Shown piece by piece: positions 17,381 through 26,357 of a stretch of 64,000 nucleotides of DNA. The first letter of the stretch is position 1, and every line of letters starts with the position of its first letter. The notes under the pieces are model-generated. The model did no database searches. It was not told the origin of the DNA and worked only from the letters and a program-made list of their open reading frames with translations. The stretch covers positions 1 through 64,000 of the forward strand of contig URXT01000002.1 of NCBI GenBank assembly GCA_900551915.1, given 5' to 3'. Source of the DNA: an uncultured bacterium (GTDB taxonomy: Bacteria; Cyanobacteriota; Vampirovibrionia; Gastranaerophilales; Gastranaerophilaceae). The position numbers and the translations under genes were made by a program.

Positions 17381-18103
17381 TTATGAGTTTTTAATTACTG
17401 CATTATCATGAACTTTAATATCTAATAAATTCCCGATTTTAGATTGTTGTTCTTGTTCGCAGGCAGGAGTTTTTGTGTCATAAGTGTTTTTTGTATCCTT
17501 ATGTATCTGAGCAGGTTTATCGTTTCTGCACATCCACTCTTTTGTCTTATCAGCAAGAGGAGTTGCAATAAACGGCGTAATTACACGTTTACCGATTGTT
17601 GTTGCTGCAATTAAGGTGGTTAAACTTGCCAGTGCACTGATTGAAGCATCTCTGTAACCTTCAAGCGCTCTGTGAAATTCAGGGTTGCCTTTGACTTTTC
17701 CTTTAAGATGGTCTTTTGTTTCCATAACGGCCTGAATACTTTTTGATGCTTGCCTGTTAAACATTTTTCCGAAAAGTTTTTCAAATATTTTTTCCTGGAA
17801 AGCTTTTTTAGAAATTGTATAGGTCATAAGGATTTGGAGCAACATCATCAAACCGCCGTTTGCAAGGTCTAATGCTGCAACAAATTTTCGTTTATCTTCG
17901 GGAATTTTTTTGTTGTTTAAGCTTTGTTTAACATATAAATAACAGCCAAAACCGTCTTTTAAAACAATTGAACCGACACCGAGTGCTGCAATCCATGCTG
18001 CGTTATTTTTGGGGTCTTGGAATTGTTCGCATGCTTTTCTTGTAAATGAGGAGCGTGAAAGACCTTTATCTATACCTTGAGATATTTTTGAGATTAATGC
18101 CAT
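17381..18103 (-). CDS. Hypothetical membrane-associated protein, paired with 18103-19518
   Basis: The 240-residue protein has hydrophobic stretches near residues 35-52, 82-100 and 150-180, separated by basic segments. The C-terminal 40 residues are polar (KTKEWMCRNDKPAQIHKD). Its start overlaps the stop of the upstream partner by one base, so the two are translationally coupled. Both carry an ITPFIATPL- or LVAPIFIKW-type membrane segment next to polar helical regions. I cannot assign a family; it may be lineage-specific. Confidence 0.6.
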   Translation of the reverse strand: MALISKISQGIDKGLSRSSFTRKACEQFQDPKNNAAWIAALGVGSIVLKDGFGCYLYVKQSLNNKKIPEDKRKFVAALDLANGGLMMLLQILMTYTISKKAFQEKIFEKLFGKMFNRQASKSIQAVMETKDHLKGKVKGNPEFHRALEGYRDASISALASLTTLIAATTIGKRVITPFIATPLADKTKEWMCRNDKPAQIHKDTKNTYDTKTPACEQEQQSKIGNLLDIKVHDNAVIKNS

Positions 18104-19518
18104 TATGCATTCACCTCCTTATGATTTGCTTTATCAACCAGATTTTTTATTTCATTAGGGTGTTTTTTGTTTGACAAATTAGGGAATACCGCATCCATAA
18201 ATCTCGGGTATGACCAGTTGAGAAGCGTACAAGTTACAGGGAGCATCAGGAAGGAGACTATCAAACCTGTAATTTGCTTATGAGCTTTTATGTTATTTTT
18301 AACCATTTTTTCAAGGGCTTCAGCTATTTTGTTTGATAGTTTGAAGTCTGCAAGCCTGTGTTTGCTGTCTTTGCCAACGAGTTGTTTAATATATTCTTCG
18401 ACCTCACCGATTGTTGTTTTATTTTCAATTTGTTTGCGGGCTTCTTTTAGTCCGGAAATTGCATCTTCAATAGGCTTAATACGAACGTTTTTTTCCATTT
18501 CCTCAACTCCGGCGACAAGCTCTTCTTTGCTCTTAAAGCCGGTATACAAGTCCATATCACGCAAAATTCCTGCTAATTTATCCTGCATTGCGATTTTCAG
18601 ATCGGCAGGAGTGTTACCTCGTCTTGCAAGTATATCGTTGAAAATTGCAAATAATTCTTTGTCAGAGTTTTTGTATGTTTTTTTCAACTCTTTAATATAT
18701 TTTTTTATACTTTGAGGATTGTTTGTTTTGTTTAGTTTTTCATTTAAATCATTGAATATTTTTCGAGCTTCGGCTTCGTGTTGTCTGAAATATTCGCCTC
18801 TGAGTATTTTTTTAGGGATTGTTATATCTGTACATTTTTCAAGTTCATCTCTCTGGTATTTTAGCTGGCTGTCAATAACAGAAAGCGCTGTTGTTCGGAA
18901 TTTTTTGTCTTCAAAAGGTAATGAATTGCCTTTATCATCACTGAAAACTACGTTATCAGCTTTAATCATTCTGAGAAGAGAAGCCTTTTGAGTTTCCATG
19001 TGTTTTTTAACCATATTATCAATAGTATTTTTTGTTGCATATGGGTACTGACGTTTGAGAATTTTTGAGATGTAATCTTTATCCTGGAATAATGTTTTGT
19101 TGTATTCAACATCATAAACGCCTTTATTCGCGCGTCTATCAATCATTTTATTGAACGGTATTGTGATACCGACTTGTGTTAGAACTGTGAGAACTGCAGA
19201 AACCGGCTGACGCCATGCTGAATATGTTCTGGTGTCTTCATCAGTTTTTGAAAGCGGGTTCCACTTAATAAAAATCGGAGCTACCAAACCTGTTCCCAAA
19301 GCGTTGATTATAATATTCTGTACTTCACCCATGTTATCGCTGAGTTTTTTCATGCCTTTCACAGCGGAGGGAATATAATCTTTAATCGCATCCGACATTA
19401 TAATAGCGTTATTTTTCGGCGGTAATGTAATTGAAGATGTAAAATTAGGCTGATTTTGCCTTCTATTAATCACAGGCGTTTGAGTATTTATTCGATATTT
19501 TGTTTTGTCGATATTCAT
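18103..19518 (-). CDS. Hypothetical helical protein, partner of 17381-18103
   Basis: The 471-residue protein begins with a polar segment ending QNQPNFTSSITLPP. It has a membrane-like segment near residues 70-85 and a long charged helical middle (about 130-400) rich in Lys, Glu and Asp. A hydrophobic helix near 420-440 (GLIVSFLMLPVTCTLLNWSY) completes it. The NFTSS element near the N-terminus recalls the SFKGN and KISFTG elements of the 25111 protein and may be lineage-specific. Function unknown. Confidence 0.6.
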   Translation of the reverse strand: MNIDKTKYRINTQTPVINRRQNQPNFTSSITLPPKNNAIIMSDAIKDYIPSAVKGMKKLSDNMGEVQNIIINALGTGLVAPIFIKWNPLSKTDEDTRTYSAWRQPVSAVLTVLTQVGITIPFNKMIDRRANKGVYDVEYNKTLFQDKDYISKILKRQYPYATKNTIDNMVKKHMETQKASLLRMIKADNVVFSDDKGNSLPFEDKKFRTTALSVIDSQLKYQRDELEKCTDITIPKKILRGEYFRQHEAEARKIFNDLNEKLNKTNNPQSIKKYIKELKKTYKNSDKELFAIFNDILARRGNTPADLKIAMQDKLAGILRDMDLYTGFKSKEELVAGVEEMEKNVRIKPIEDAISGLKEARKQIENKTTIGEVEEYIKQLVGKDSKHRLADFKLSNKIAEALEKMVKNNIKAHKQITGLIVSFLMLPVTCTLLNWSYPRFMDAVFPNLSNKKHPNEIKNLVDKANHKEVNA

Positions 19519-19888
19519 GCCACTTCACCAAACAATGAAACCTTCTATATATTAATACGTTTAAACATAATAAAAATTGCTAGTTTTTTTGTGTTTTTTA
19601 AGTTATGTTAAGTATAAATTTTGAAGGTGCTTTTTCGCTCTATAAGCGTATTTTAGACAATTAATATTACACGTTGAAAAATGTTATGCAGTTTTCATTT
19701 CAAAAATTAAAAAATCAGTTTTTCATATCCCATTTGTAATTTAACTTTTAAAGAGATGATATTAATTGTTATTTTTATGTTTTAATTATATAATAAAAAT
19801 AATTTTATGTATATTCTTGTCAAAAGCTTGCAAGATTTTAGGGAAGATGTACAATAAATAATAATTTATAAATGAGGGATATTTATTA
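19519..19888. other. AT-rich divergent intergenic region
   Basis: No gene is seen in 370 bases. The only clear signal is a plus-strand promoter for the PgpH gene, TTGCAA (19828-19833), 16 bases, TACAAT (19850-19855). The rest is A+T-rich with no strong hairpin. Confidence 0.5.
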
Positions 19889-22090
19889 ATGAATAATAGA
19901 GGATTTTTGATTACACTAAAAGAATTTTTTACGTCAACGCAGACGATAAAGGTTCTGGCCTTTTTAGGCTTTACTATTATAATGACGGCTATAATTTCTT
20001 CCCAGAATTTTTTCTTCCAAAGTATTATTGAAAACGGAATAAGTAAAAAAGACGTTATTGCCCAAAAAACTTTGACTGTAATTGATGTAAAACGAACTGA
20101 ACAGCATAAAAAAGAAGTTGCTCAAAAGGTTGATTATGTTTTAACACCTGCTGAAGATGACTTTATCAAGACAAACCTTGATACTTTGCAAAATTCGATA
20201 ATGCAGATTCGAAAGAAAGACGTTCCCGAAGATGTGAAGCGTGAAGAACTTTCTCTTCTTTTTGATATGTCCAATCAGGAACGAAAAGATTTTGTTATTT
20301 ATTTCCTTTTGAAATCTGAAGATTCAGATTTAAGAGAGGTTTTTGATAAAGCTAACTTGACGCTTGCTAATGTTCTTAGAACCGGTATTACAGAAAAGGA
20401 TTACGAAAGAAATAATATTGATAAAATTATAACAGATAATCTTATATCAAACGTTTCAAAGCGTCAGGTTTCTGTGATAAAAGGGCTTTTAGACCAGGTT
20501 ATTGTCCCTAACCTTGTTGTGGATGAATTCGCAACAGAGATTGCCCGCAAAAACGCTGAAAATTCTGTTAAACCTTATGAAATAACTATTCATAAAGGCG
20601 ATAAAATAGTTTTTGAAGGCGAGCCTGTAACAAGATTAAAACGCGACGCCTTAAGACAGGCCGGATACAATGTTTATGAACTCAATTGGCAAGGGCTTCT
20701 TGCAATATATGTCCTTGTATTTATTGGAACTTCAATATTCTTAACTTACATGAAATTTTTTGAAAAACAATTTCTAGAACCCCGCTATCTTATGATAACC
20801 TCTGTTTTGTCCATAATGCTGGCTGCAATTGCAGTTGTAATGCCTACTGGATTTTCCCCTTATGTTTTACCTATACCGGCTTATGTTTTGCTTCTTGCTA
20901 TTTTCACAAATCCAAGGATTGCATTCATAGCTATTACGGTTCTTTTAACTGTTTTAACTATTGGGGCCCAATATGATACTCATTTCTTAATTACTTTTAT
21001 TCTTTTAAGTATTGTTTCAATGGTTACTATTTCAAGAATAAGATATTCAAGACGTTTTGACCTGATAAAAGCCGGTTTTGTAATTTCAATCTCGGGGCTG
21101 ATTATTTTATTCAGTATTTACATGCTTGAAAAGTGTCTTATTGATGTCAGCAACCTGCTTATTGTTAAAAACAGTGCATATATTTTATTAAACGGAATTA
21201 TAAGCTCAATGATAGCTCTTGGTACGCTGCCGTTGTTTGAAAGCACCTTCCAAATAATTACGCCGTACGGTTTGGCAGAACTTGCCGACCATAATCAGCC
21301 TTTGTTAAAGCGTCTTCAAATTGAAGCGCCCGGAACATATCACCATAGCCTTATGGTTTCAAATCTTTGCGAGGCTGCGGCGGAAGCAATCGGGGCAAAT
21401 CCGATTTTAGCGCGTGTCGGCGCCTTCTACCATGATATTGGAAAACTTAAGCGGCCATTGTTCTTTGTTGAAAACCAATCGTATTTCGGAATTGAAAACC
21501 CGCATACAAAACTTAACCCGAGGCTGAGTAAAATGGTTATCACGGCTCACCCTAAAGACGGTGTTGAGCTTGCAAAAGAATATCACCTTCCATCAATTAT
21601 AAACAGTTTTATTCTCCAGCACCATGGCGAAGGTTTGGCAAAATACTTCTACAATCAGGCAGTTCAAGAGGAAGGTATTGAAAATGTTAAAGAAGAACAA
21701 TTCAGATATACCGGTCCAAAGCCCAATATGAAAGAAACTGCAATATTGATGATTGCAGATGCTGTAGAGTCTGCTGTTCGTTCACTTAAGAACCCGACTC
21801 CGGAAGAAATCGATAACATTATTGACAAAATTATTGTTGAAAGACTTAATGATTCACAGCTTGCTGACAGCCCGCTTACGCTCCATGACATAAAAGTTAT
21901 TGCCTCAACCTTCAGCAGAATTCTTAGAGGCATGCAGCACAACAGAATTAAATATCAGGAGAATATTGTTGAAGAATTCAGCAAAAATAAGATTAAAATG
22001 CCTGCAAAACTTCTTGATGAAGATTTGGAAAACAAAATTTCACAGTTAGAAGAACAGGATGAGGGTAAAAAGAAAGCAGATGGCAATTAA
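19889..22090 (+). CDS. pgpH: PgpH-type membrane HD phosphodiesterase (c-di-AMP hydrolase)
   Basis: The 733-residue protein follows the 7TMR-HD plan: an N-terminal membrane helix (about 18-38), an external domain to about 270, seven membrane helices (about 270-440), and a cytosolic HD domain from about 470. The HD metal ligands are seen in YHHSLMVSN, FYHDIGKLKRP and ILQHHGEG. In this family the HD domain cleaves cyclic di-AMP to pApA, opposing the dacA product encoded upstream. It is followed by ybeY with an 11-base overlap, as in many bacteria. Confidence 0.93.
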   Translation: MNNRGFLITLKEFFTSTQTIKVLAFLGFTIIMTAIISSQNFFFQSIIENGISKKDVIAQKTLTVIDVKRTEQHKKEVAQKVDYVLTPAEDDFIKTNLDTLQNSIMQIRKKDVPEDVKREELSLLFDMSNQERKDFVIYFLLKSEDSDLREVFDKANLTLANVLRTGITEKDYERNNIDKIITDNLISNVSKRQVSVIKGLLDQVIVPNLVVDEFATEIARKNAENSVKPYEITIHKGDKIVFEGEPVTRLKRDALRQAGYNVYELNWQGLLAIYVLVFIGTSIFLTYMKFFEKQFLEPRYLMITSVLSIMLAAIAVVMPTGFSPYVLPIPAYVLLLAIFTNPRIAFIAITVLLTVLTIGAQYDTHFLITFILLSIVSMVTISRIRYSRRFDLIKAGFVISISGLIILFSIYMLEKCLIDVSNLLIVKNSAYILLNGIISSMIALGTLPLFESTFQIITPYGLAELADHNQPLLKRLQIEAPGTYHHSLMVSNLCEAAAEAIGANPILARVGAFYHDIGKLKRPLFFVENQSYFGIENPHTKLNPRLSKMVITAHPKDGVELAKEYHLPSIINSFILQHHGEGLAKYFYNQAVQEEGIENVKEEQFRYTGPKPNMKETAILMIADAVESAVRSLKNPTPEEIDNIIDKIIVERLNDSQLADSPLTLHDIKVIASTFSRILRGMQHNRIKYQENIVEEFSKNKIKMPAKLLDEDLENKISQLEEQDEGKKKADGN

Positions 22091-22589
22091 ATACCATATT
22101 TTCAGCGAAAATATTTATCCGGATTGGCAGGTCAACGAGAAAAAGCTGATTGATACTGCAAAAAAAATCCTCAAATTTTATCTTTCAAAACCTGACGTGT
22201 ATGAGGCTTCTGCTCTAAACGGGCATGATTTTAATACCATTTCATTTGACTTTCTTTATTGCGACAGTGCAAAAACTCATGAAATTAACCGTGAATACCG
22301 AAACAAAGACTATCCGGCAGACATAATTACCTTTGCGATTTTTGCTGACAGCGATGAAAAGTTTATTTTTGACGGCGAAATCAATCTCGGCGAAGTAATT
22401 ATTGCTTTAGACAAAGTTAGAGAAGAAGCTCTTAAAAAAGGTAAAACAGATGAGCAGGAATTGTCATTTTTAATAAGTCATGGGATTTTGCATTTGCTTG
22501 GATTTGACCATCAAACAGAAGAAGATTATAATTTTATTGTCTCACTGCAGATAGAAGCATTAGAAACAATAGGGATTAAGTATGAGTAA
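22080..22589 (+). CDS. ybeY: Endoribonuclease YbeY (16S rRNA maturation)
   Basis: A 169-residue protein with the zinc motif HGILHLLGFDH at about 134-144, and NREYRNKDYPADIITFA earlier. YbeY trims the 3' end of 16S rRNA and acts in ribosome quality control. ATG 22080 overlaps pgpH by 11 bases; dgkA overlaps its end by 8, giving a tight pgpH-ybeY-dgkA operon order known from many genomes. Confidence 0.93.
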   Translation: MAIKYHIFSENIYPDWQVNEKKLIDTAKKILKFYLSKPDVYEASALNGHDFNTISFDFLYCDSAKTHEINREYRNKDYPADIITFAIFADSDEKFIFDGEINLGEVIIALDKVREEALKKGKTDEQELSFLISHGILHLLGFDHQTEEDYNFIVSLQIEALETIGIKYE

Positions 22590-22956
22590 ATTTAAGTCAC
22601 AGGGTTTTAACAATACCTTTAAAAATGCAGGAAAAGGAATAAGAATTGTTCTCAAAAGTGAAAATAATATCAGGGTTCATTTTTTTGTAGCATTGTTTGT
22701 GATTATTTTGGGGTTGGTTTTAGATTTAAGCATTGCAAAGCTTTGTATATTGCTTTTGGCAATTGGTCTTGTCGTAGTTGCAGAGATGTTGAATTCAGCA
22801 ATAGAATTTACACTTGATGCAATGTTCCATAATAAGTATTCGCGTTTGGTTGGTATGGCAAAAGACATTTCAGCGGGTGCTGTTATGTTTGCGACATTTA
22901 TTGCTGTTGCAATAGGTCTTATAATGTTTGGCACAGCTTTATATTCGCTCATATAA
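22582..22956 (+). CDS. dgkA: Diacylglycerol / undecaprenol kinase family protein
   Basis: The 124-residue protein has three membrane helices and the family motif EMLNSAIEFTLDA near residue 69, then AKDISAGAVMFA. The N-terminal GIRIVLKSENNIRVHFF is typical. It phosphorylates a membrane lipid alcohol, in Gram-positives undecaprenol. Last gene of the pgpH-ybeY-dgkA group. Confidence 0.9.
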   Translation: MSKFKSQGFNNTFKNAGKGIRIVLKSENNIRVHFFVALFVIILGLVLDLSIAKLCILLLAIGLVVVAEMLNSAIEFTLDAMFHNKYSRLVGMAKDISAGAVMFATFIAVAIGLIMFGTALYSLI

Positions 22957-23019
22957 CTTGAATTTTAGCTCAAAACATGTTATGATTTCAGTGTAGTAAA
23001 TAAAATGAAGGAGCTGGAA

Positions 23020-23820
23020 ATGCAGACTATGATTGAATTCTACGGGGGGGGGGCGTCCGCTAAATCTGCTCCTGCAAGCTTTTTAGGTAATTTATTTAGG
23101 GCTTCGAGTTCTAAATTCGCTTATTCTAACCGAAGGCCATTTGCCGCATTTACTATGGCAGAAGTTCTTATCACGCTTGGAGTTATTGGAATTGTTGCGG
23201 CCATGACACTTCCCACAGTTATTACCAAATACAGAAAACAGGTGACGGTCACGAGTTTGAAAAAATTCTACACGGTTATGGCTCAGGCAATAGAACAATC
23301 TTCACTTGATAACGGTTCGCCCGAATACTGGAGCATTGCACCTGTTAAAAATGGGGAAATATATACTGATTATGCTGATACTGAACAATTTTTTAATCTT
23401 TATCTGAAAAAATATTTGAAGGTTATGGTCTATTGCGGTGAAAAAGCCGGTTGCTGGGCTGAAAATGAGTCTCAGCCAAATGGTATTACCCCGGCTTCTA
23501 GCCTGAACAGTTTGAAAGGAACAGTGAAATTTGTTTTGAATGACGGCTATGCGGTTACGTTGCTTGGAAGTAGTACGTATGTTATTGTTTATGTGGATTT
23601 GAATGGTATGAAAAAGCCAAACCGGCGCGGTATTGATATTTTTGAGTTTAGGATTGATTTATATAATTCAAATAAAATTTTCTTTCATCCGTATTTGCCG
23701 AATATAGAATCTCCTTATAAGCCGGAGAACATAATTTGTACCCCAACAAATGGTTACAGGTGCGCGGCTAAAATAATGAGCGACGGTTGGAAAATCTCAG
23801 ATGATTATCCGTGGTTTTAG
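23020..23820 (+). CDS. Prepilin-like protein with an in-frame G10 run in its leader (ON phase)
   Basis: ATG 23020 has AAGGAG six bases upstream and opens a leader MQTMIEFYGGGASAKSAP. Its three Gly are encoded by a run of ten G (23044-23053). The leader continues in frame to the pilin signal AFTMAEVLITLGVIG near residue 44, with Glu at +5. The C-terminus has VDLNGMKKPNRRGIDIF. This is the only one of the three G10 genes whose leader is in frame as read, so it would be expressed. Any gain or loss of one G would abolish it. A terminator follows. Confidence 0.82.
   Translation: MQTMIEFYGGGASAKSAPASFLGNLFRASSSKFAYSNRRPFAAFTMAEVLITLGVIGIVAAMTLPTVITKYRKQVTVTSLKKFYTVMAQAIEQSSLDNGSPEYWSIAPVKNGEIYTDYADTEQFFNLYLKKYLKVMVYCGEKAGCWAENESQPNGITPASSLNSLKGTVKFVLNDGYAVTLLGSSTYVIVYVDLNGMKKPNRRGIDIFEFRIDLYNSNKIFFHPYLPNIESPYKPENIICTPTNGYRCAAKIMSDGWKISDDYPWF
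23044..23053 (+). repeat. G10 homopolymer, candidate phase-variation tract
   Basis: Ten G residues, 24 bases after ATG 23020, inside the leader of a prepilin gene. GCTCCT, complementary to the gene's AGGAGC, follows 15-16 bases later. Confidence 0.8.
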
Positions 23821-23827
23821 TCAAAAC

Positions 23828-23858
23828 AAAAAGCGCCGTGTCAATTGCGGCGCTTTTT
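23828..23858 (+). terminator. Rho-independent terminator
   Basis: AAAAAGCGCCG / CGGCGCTTTTT, a strong stem, 8 bases after the prepilin stop; the T-run favours the plus strand, though it is nearly symmetrical. Confidence 0.85.
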
Positions 23859-23881
23859 CAGGAAAAAGTTTTTAAAAATTC

Positions 23882-24085
23882 TTAGTTGTTGCTTAGAACA
23901 AGTTTTAATGTTGCAAGGTTTTTGATAGACAACATTGTATGCTTGTTGTGCTGTTCTTCTGCAATATTGAAAATGCGAATTATACGCTGAATTTCTTCTA
24001 AATCTTTTCTTGATTCGATTTTGTAAACGTTTTTAATCGGATCTGAAACTACTGACATTAACGTGTTTAATTCTTGTTCTTTCAT
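23882..24085 (-). CDS. Small hypothetical protein
   Basis: A 67-residue polar, probably helical protein (MKEQELNTLMSVVSDP and then RKDLEEIQRIIRIFNIAEE). The start is preceded by GAAAGAGG. It lies alone on the minus strand between a terminator and mazG. No domain recognised. Confidence 0.55.
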   Translation of the reverse strand: MKEQELNTLMSVVSDPIKNVYKIESRKDLEEIQRIIRIFNIAEEQHNKHTMLSIKNLATLKLVLSNN

Positions 24086-24171
24086 AATTTAAAACCTCTT
24101 TCCTGTATATTTATATAAACAATTTTTGCGTCTGAGAATTGCCTTTTGGGGAGTGGAGATGTTAATAATTG

Positions 24172-24951
24172 TTAACAATTCTTATCAGAGGCTGCCAGAG
24201 CGGATTTTGCCTGTTTCCAAAGAGCGTCATATTCTTCAAATGAATATTCTTCCAGCGGTTTTGCTGCAAGTTCTTCCATTTTTCGAAAACGCATCATGAA
24301 CTTTTGATTGGCATTGATTAACGCCTGTTCAGCATCAATCTTGTTCCATCTGGCAAGGTTCACAACAGCAAAGAGAAGGTCACCCATCTCTTCTTCCATG
24401 TGAACTTTGTCTTTTTCATCCGAGGCTTCCTTAAATTCTTTAAATTCAGAGTAAATGCATTCCATCAGCGACTCTTCATCAGGCCATTCAAATCCGCATT
24501 TAACAGCTTTTTTGCTGATTTTCTGCGCGCTCATAAGCGCTGATTGGGATTTTGAGACCCCGTCCATCGCTGATTTTCTGTGGGATTTTTCTGCTTTCTT
24601 TATGTTGTCCCAGCTTTTTAAAGCTTCTTCAGCAGAAGTCACTTTGACATCTCCGAAAACATGCGGGTGGCGGTGAATAATTTTGTCATGAAGGCCCTTT
24701 GCAACATCTTCAATGTCAAAAGCCTTTTCTTCAGAAGCTATTTGCGAGTGAAGAATTACCTGCAAAAGGACATCACCTAATTCTTCTTTCAAATGCTTCA
24801 TATCACCGCTGTTAATCGCATCAACTGCTTCGTAAGCTTCTTCAAGCATGTTTGGTCTGAGTGAAGAATGGGTTTGCGCCCTATCCCACGGACAACCGTT
24901 CTCCGAGCGGAGTACTCCTATAAGGTCAACTAATTTTTCTAAATATCCCAT
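24172..24951 (-). CDS. mazG: Nucleoside triphosphate pyrophosphohydrolase MazG
   Basis: The 259-residue protein has two MazG domains. The first contains NGCPWDRAQTHSSLRP (about 18-33), MLEEAYEA and EELGDVLLQV with the acidic metal ligands. The second has MEEEMGDLLFAVVNLARW near 205. It hydrolyses non-canonical or stress-related NTPs to NMP and diphosphate. It is monocistronic by appearance. Confidence 0.95.
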   Translation of the reverse strand: MGYLEKLVDLIGVLRSENGCPWDRAQTHSSLRPNMLEEAYEAVDAINSGDMKHLKEELGDVLLQVILHSQIASEEKAFDIEDVAKGLHDKIIHRHPHVFGDVKVTSAEEALKSWDNIKKAEKSHRKSAMDGVSKSQSALMSAQKISKKAVKCGFEWPDEESLMECIYSEFKEFKEASDEKDKVHMEEEMGDLLFAVVNLARWNKIDAEQALINANQKFMMRFRKMEELAAKPLEEYSFEEYDALWKQAKSALAASDKNC

Positions 24952-25110
24952 AACTGTATAATAGCATGAACAATTTTTTAATGTTCAGAAAAATCCTCCA
25001 ACTTTTGTATATATTTTTGCTCCAACAATACACCAAAAGGTTGATAACATTCTAAAATGCTATGGTATTCTGATAATGTAGTAATTGTACAAAAAGAAAG
25101 GATTACACAT

Positions 25111-25623
25111 ATGGCAGATTTATTATCTATCTCAAGCATTCGTGAACGTATTTTTAATCCTACGAAACACGAAGCAACTGTTGCCCGTTCTTCAAATCCG
25201 TTTGCACAAACTTCTTTTAAAGGAAACGTTTTAACTGCAGACGTGTTTGTCAGCGAAAATGACAAATCAAAAGAAAATAACGGCAATAAGATTAGTTTTA
25301 CAGGTAAATTGAAAGCAAGCGCTCTTGTAGGTTCAATTGCCGGCATCGGAAACAAAATCCAGCAAGGTCTTGAATCAGTTGTTGCTTTCGCAAACAGAAT
25401 TAAAGACAATGTTGTTAATTGCTGGGACAAATTAAGCCACACTGAAATTACTTTTGAACCTGCAAAACAGGCACTTTCAAGAATGGGTGAAAGAATGAAT
25501 GATGCTCTTCACACAATGTTTGAGCCCGGAATTTCAGCAAAACAAATTTCAAAAATGGAAGACTTGTCTATTCCAAGACAGTTATTAATGGATAACGTAC
25601 AAGCTTGGGAAGCTGCAGCTTAG
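25111..25623 (+). CDS. Hypothetical protein, first gene of a two-gene operon
   Basis: A 170-residue protein from ATG 25111 with GAAAGGATT upstream; an earlier in-frame start at 25057 lacks a ribosome site. It has no signal peptide. Two short elements, SFKGN near 50 and KISFTGKLKAS near 78, recall the NFTSS element of the 18103-19518 protein. A Gly/Ala-rich hydrophobic segment (ALVGSIAGIGNKI) follows. Function unknown. Confidence 0.6.
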   Translation: MADLLSISSIRERIFNPTKHEATVARSSNPFAQTSFKGNVLTADVFVSENDKSKENNGNKISFTGKLKASALVGSIAGIGNKIQQGLESVVAFANRIKDNVVNCWDKLSHTEITFEPAKQALSRMGERMNDALHTMFEPGISAKQISKMEDLSIPRQLLMDNVQAWEAAA

Positions 25624-25635
25624 GAGGGATAATCA

Positions 25636-26007
25636 ATGGTAGATAGAAAAATAGTAAAAAATGTAAAAAATATTATTGATGGATTGGCTATGCATCAAAA
25701 TCCTGAGTCAGTAGCTGTTCTGGAGGATATCGGAACAAACTCTAAAGTTGACGAAATTCGTGAAATGACAGCTAAGGCACTTGTTCAAAAAAACATGCCC
25801 GAATCTTTGAGAGTTGTTATTACAAACAAAGGTAAAGGCATAAACGACTTGTCAACAAGTGTTGCAATGAGCACAATTAATGAATTATTATCTCTTGAAG
25901 ACAAAGCTGAAGCTATCAGAATTCTTGAAGACACTGTAGAAAACAATTCAGAAGAAGAAGTTAGAGATAATGCCCGTTCTATTAAAGCATTAATGGCACT
26001 TTCATAG
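25636..26007 (+). CDS. Hypothetical helical-repeat protein
   Basis: The 123-residue protein is all-helical in appearance. Two repeats resemble HEAT/armadillo units (SVAVLEDIGTNSKVDEIREMTAKAL and AIRILEDTVENNSEEEVRDNARSI, described here only by pattern). It follows the previous gene by 12 bases with AGGAGGG as ribosome site, and a terminator closes the operon. A protein-interaction role is likely. Confidence 0.6.
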   Translation: MVDRKIVKNVKNIIDGLAMHQNPESVAVLEDIGTNSKVDEIREMTAKALVQKNMPESLRVVITNKGKGINDLSTSVAMSTINELLSLEDKAEAIRILEDTVENNSEEEVRDNARSIKALMALS

Positions 26008-26054
26008 AACATGAAAGGGACAAAATAAATTTGCCGATATTATATATAGATAAT

Positions 26055-26083
26055 AAAAGAGCCTTGCTTGTAAGGCTCTTTTT
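26055..26083 (+). terminator. Rho-independent terminator
   Basis: AAAAGAGCCTT / AAGGCTCTTTTT with a 6-base loop, after the 25636 gene. Confidence 0.85.
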
Positions 26084-26099
26084 ATGATAAAAAGGAATT

Positions 26100-26357
26100 C
26101 TCTTTTGCCGTACAATAAAAATTCAGCGCAGCAATGTACTCAAGGACATCCTGCCTTGTACGGCTTGCTAACTCGCCTACAACGCAGTAAGTGTCTCATT
26201 AATTTTTGAGATTCATCGGCTAAAGCCTCACAATGACACTGATTGATAAATTCTTGTGTAAACTTGTTATACATTACCCTATAAAAAATATTGAAAATAA
26301 AATAAAAATATGTTAAATTATAATAGTTGTAAAAACAAATCACAAGGAGCAAAAACA
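26100..26357. repeat. Repeat-derived intergenic region before the OFF prepilin gene
   Basis: No gene is seen. The stretch 26143-26165 carries the inverted dispersed word (AGGACATCCTGCCTTG), followed by CTCATTAATTTTTGAG, a perfect 16-base inverted repeat, and GCCTCACAATGACAC. These look like pieces of dispersed repeats. The promoter of the prepilin is probably near 26300-26330 (GTTAAATTATAATAG). Confidence 0.4.
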
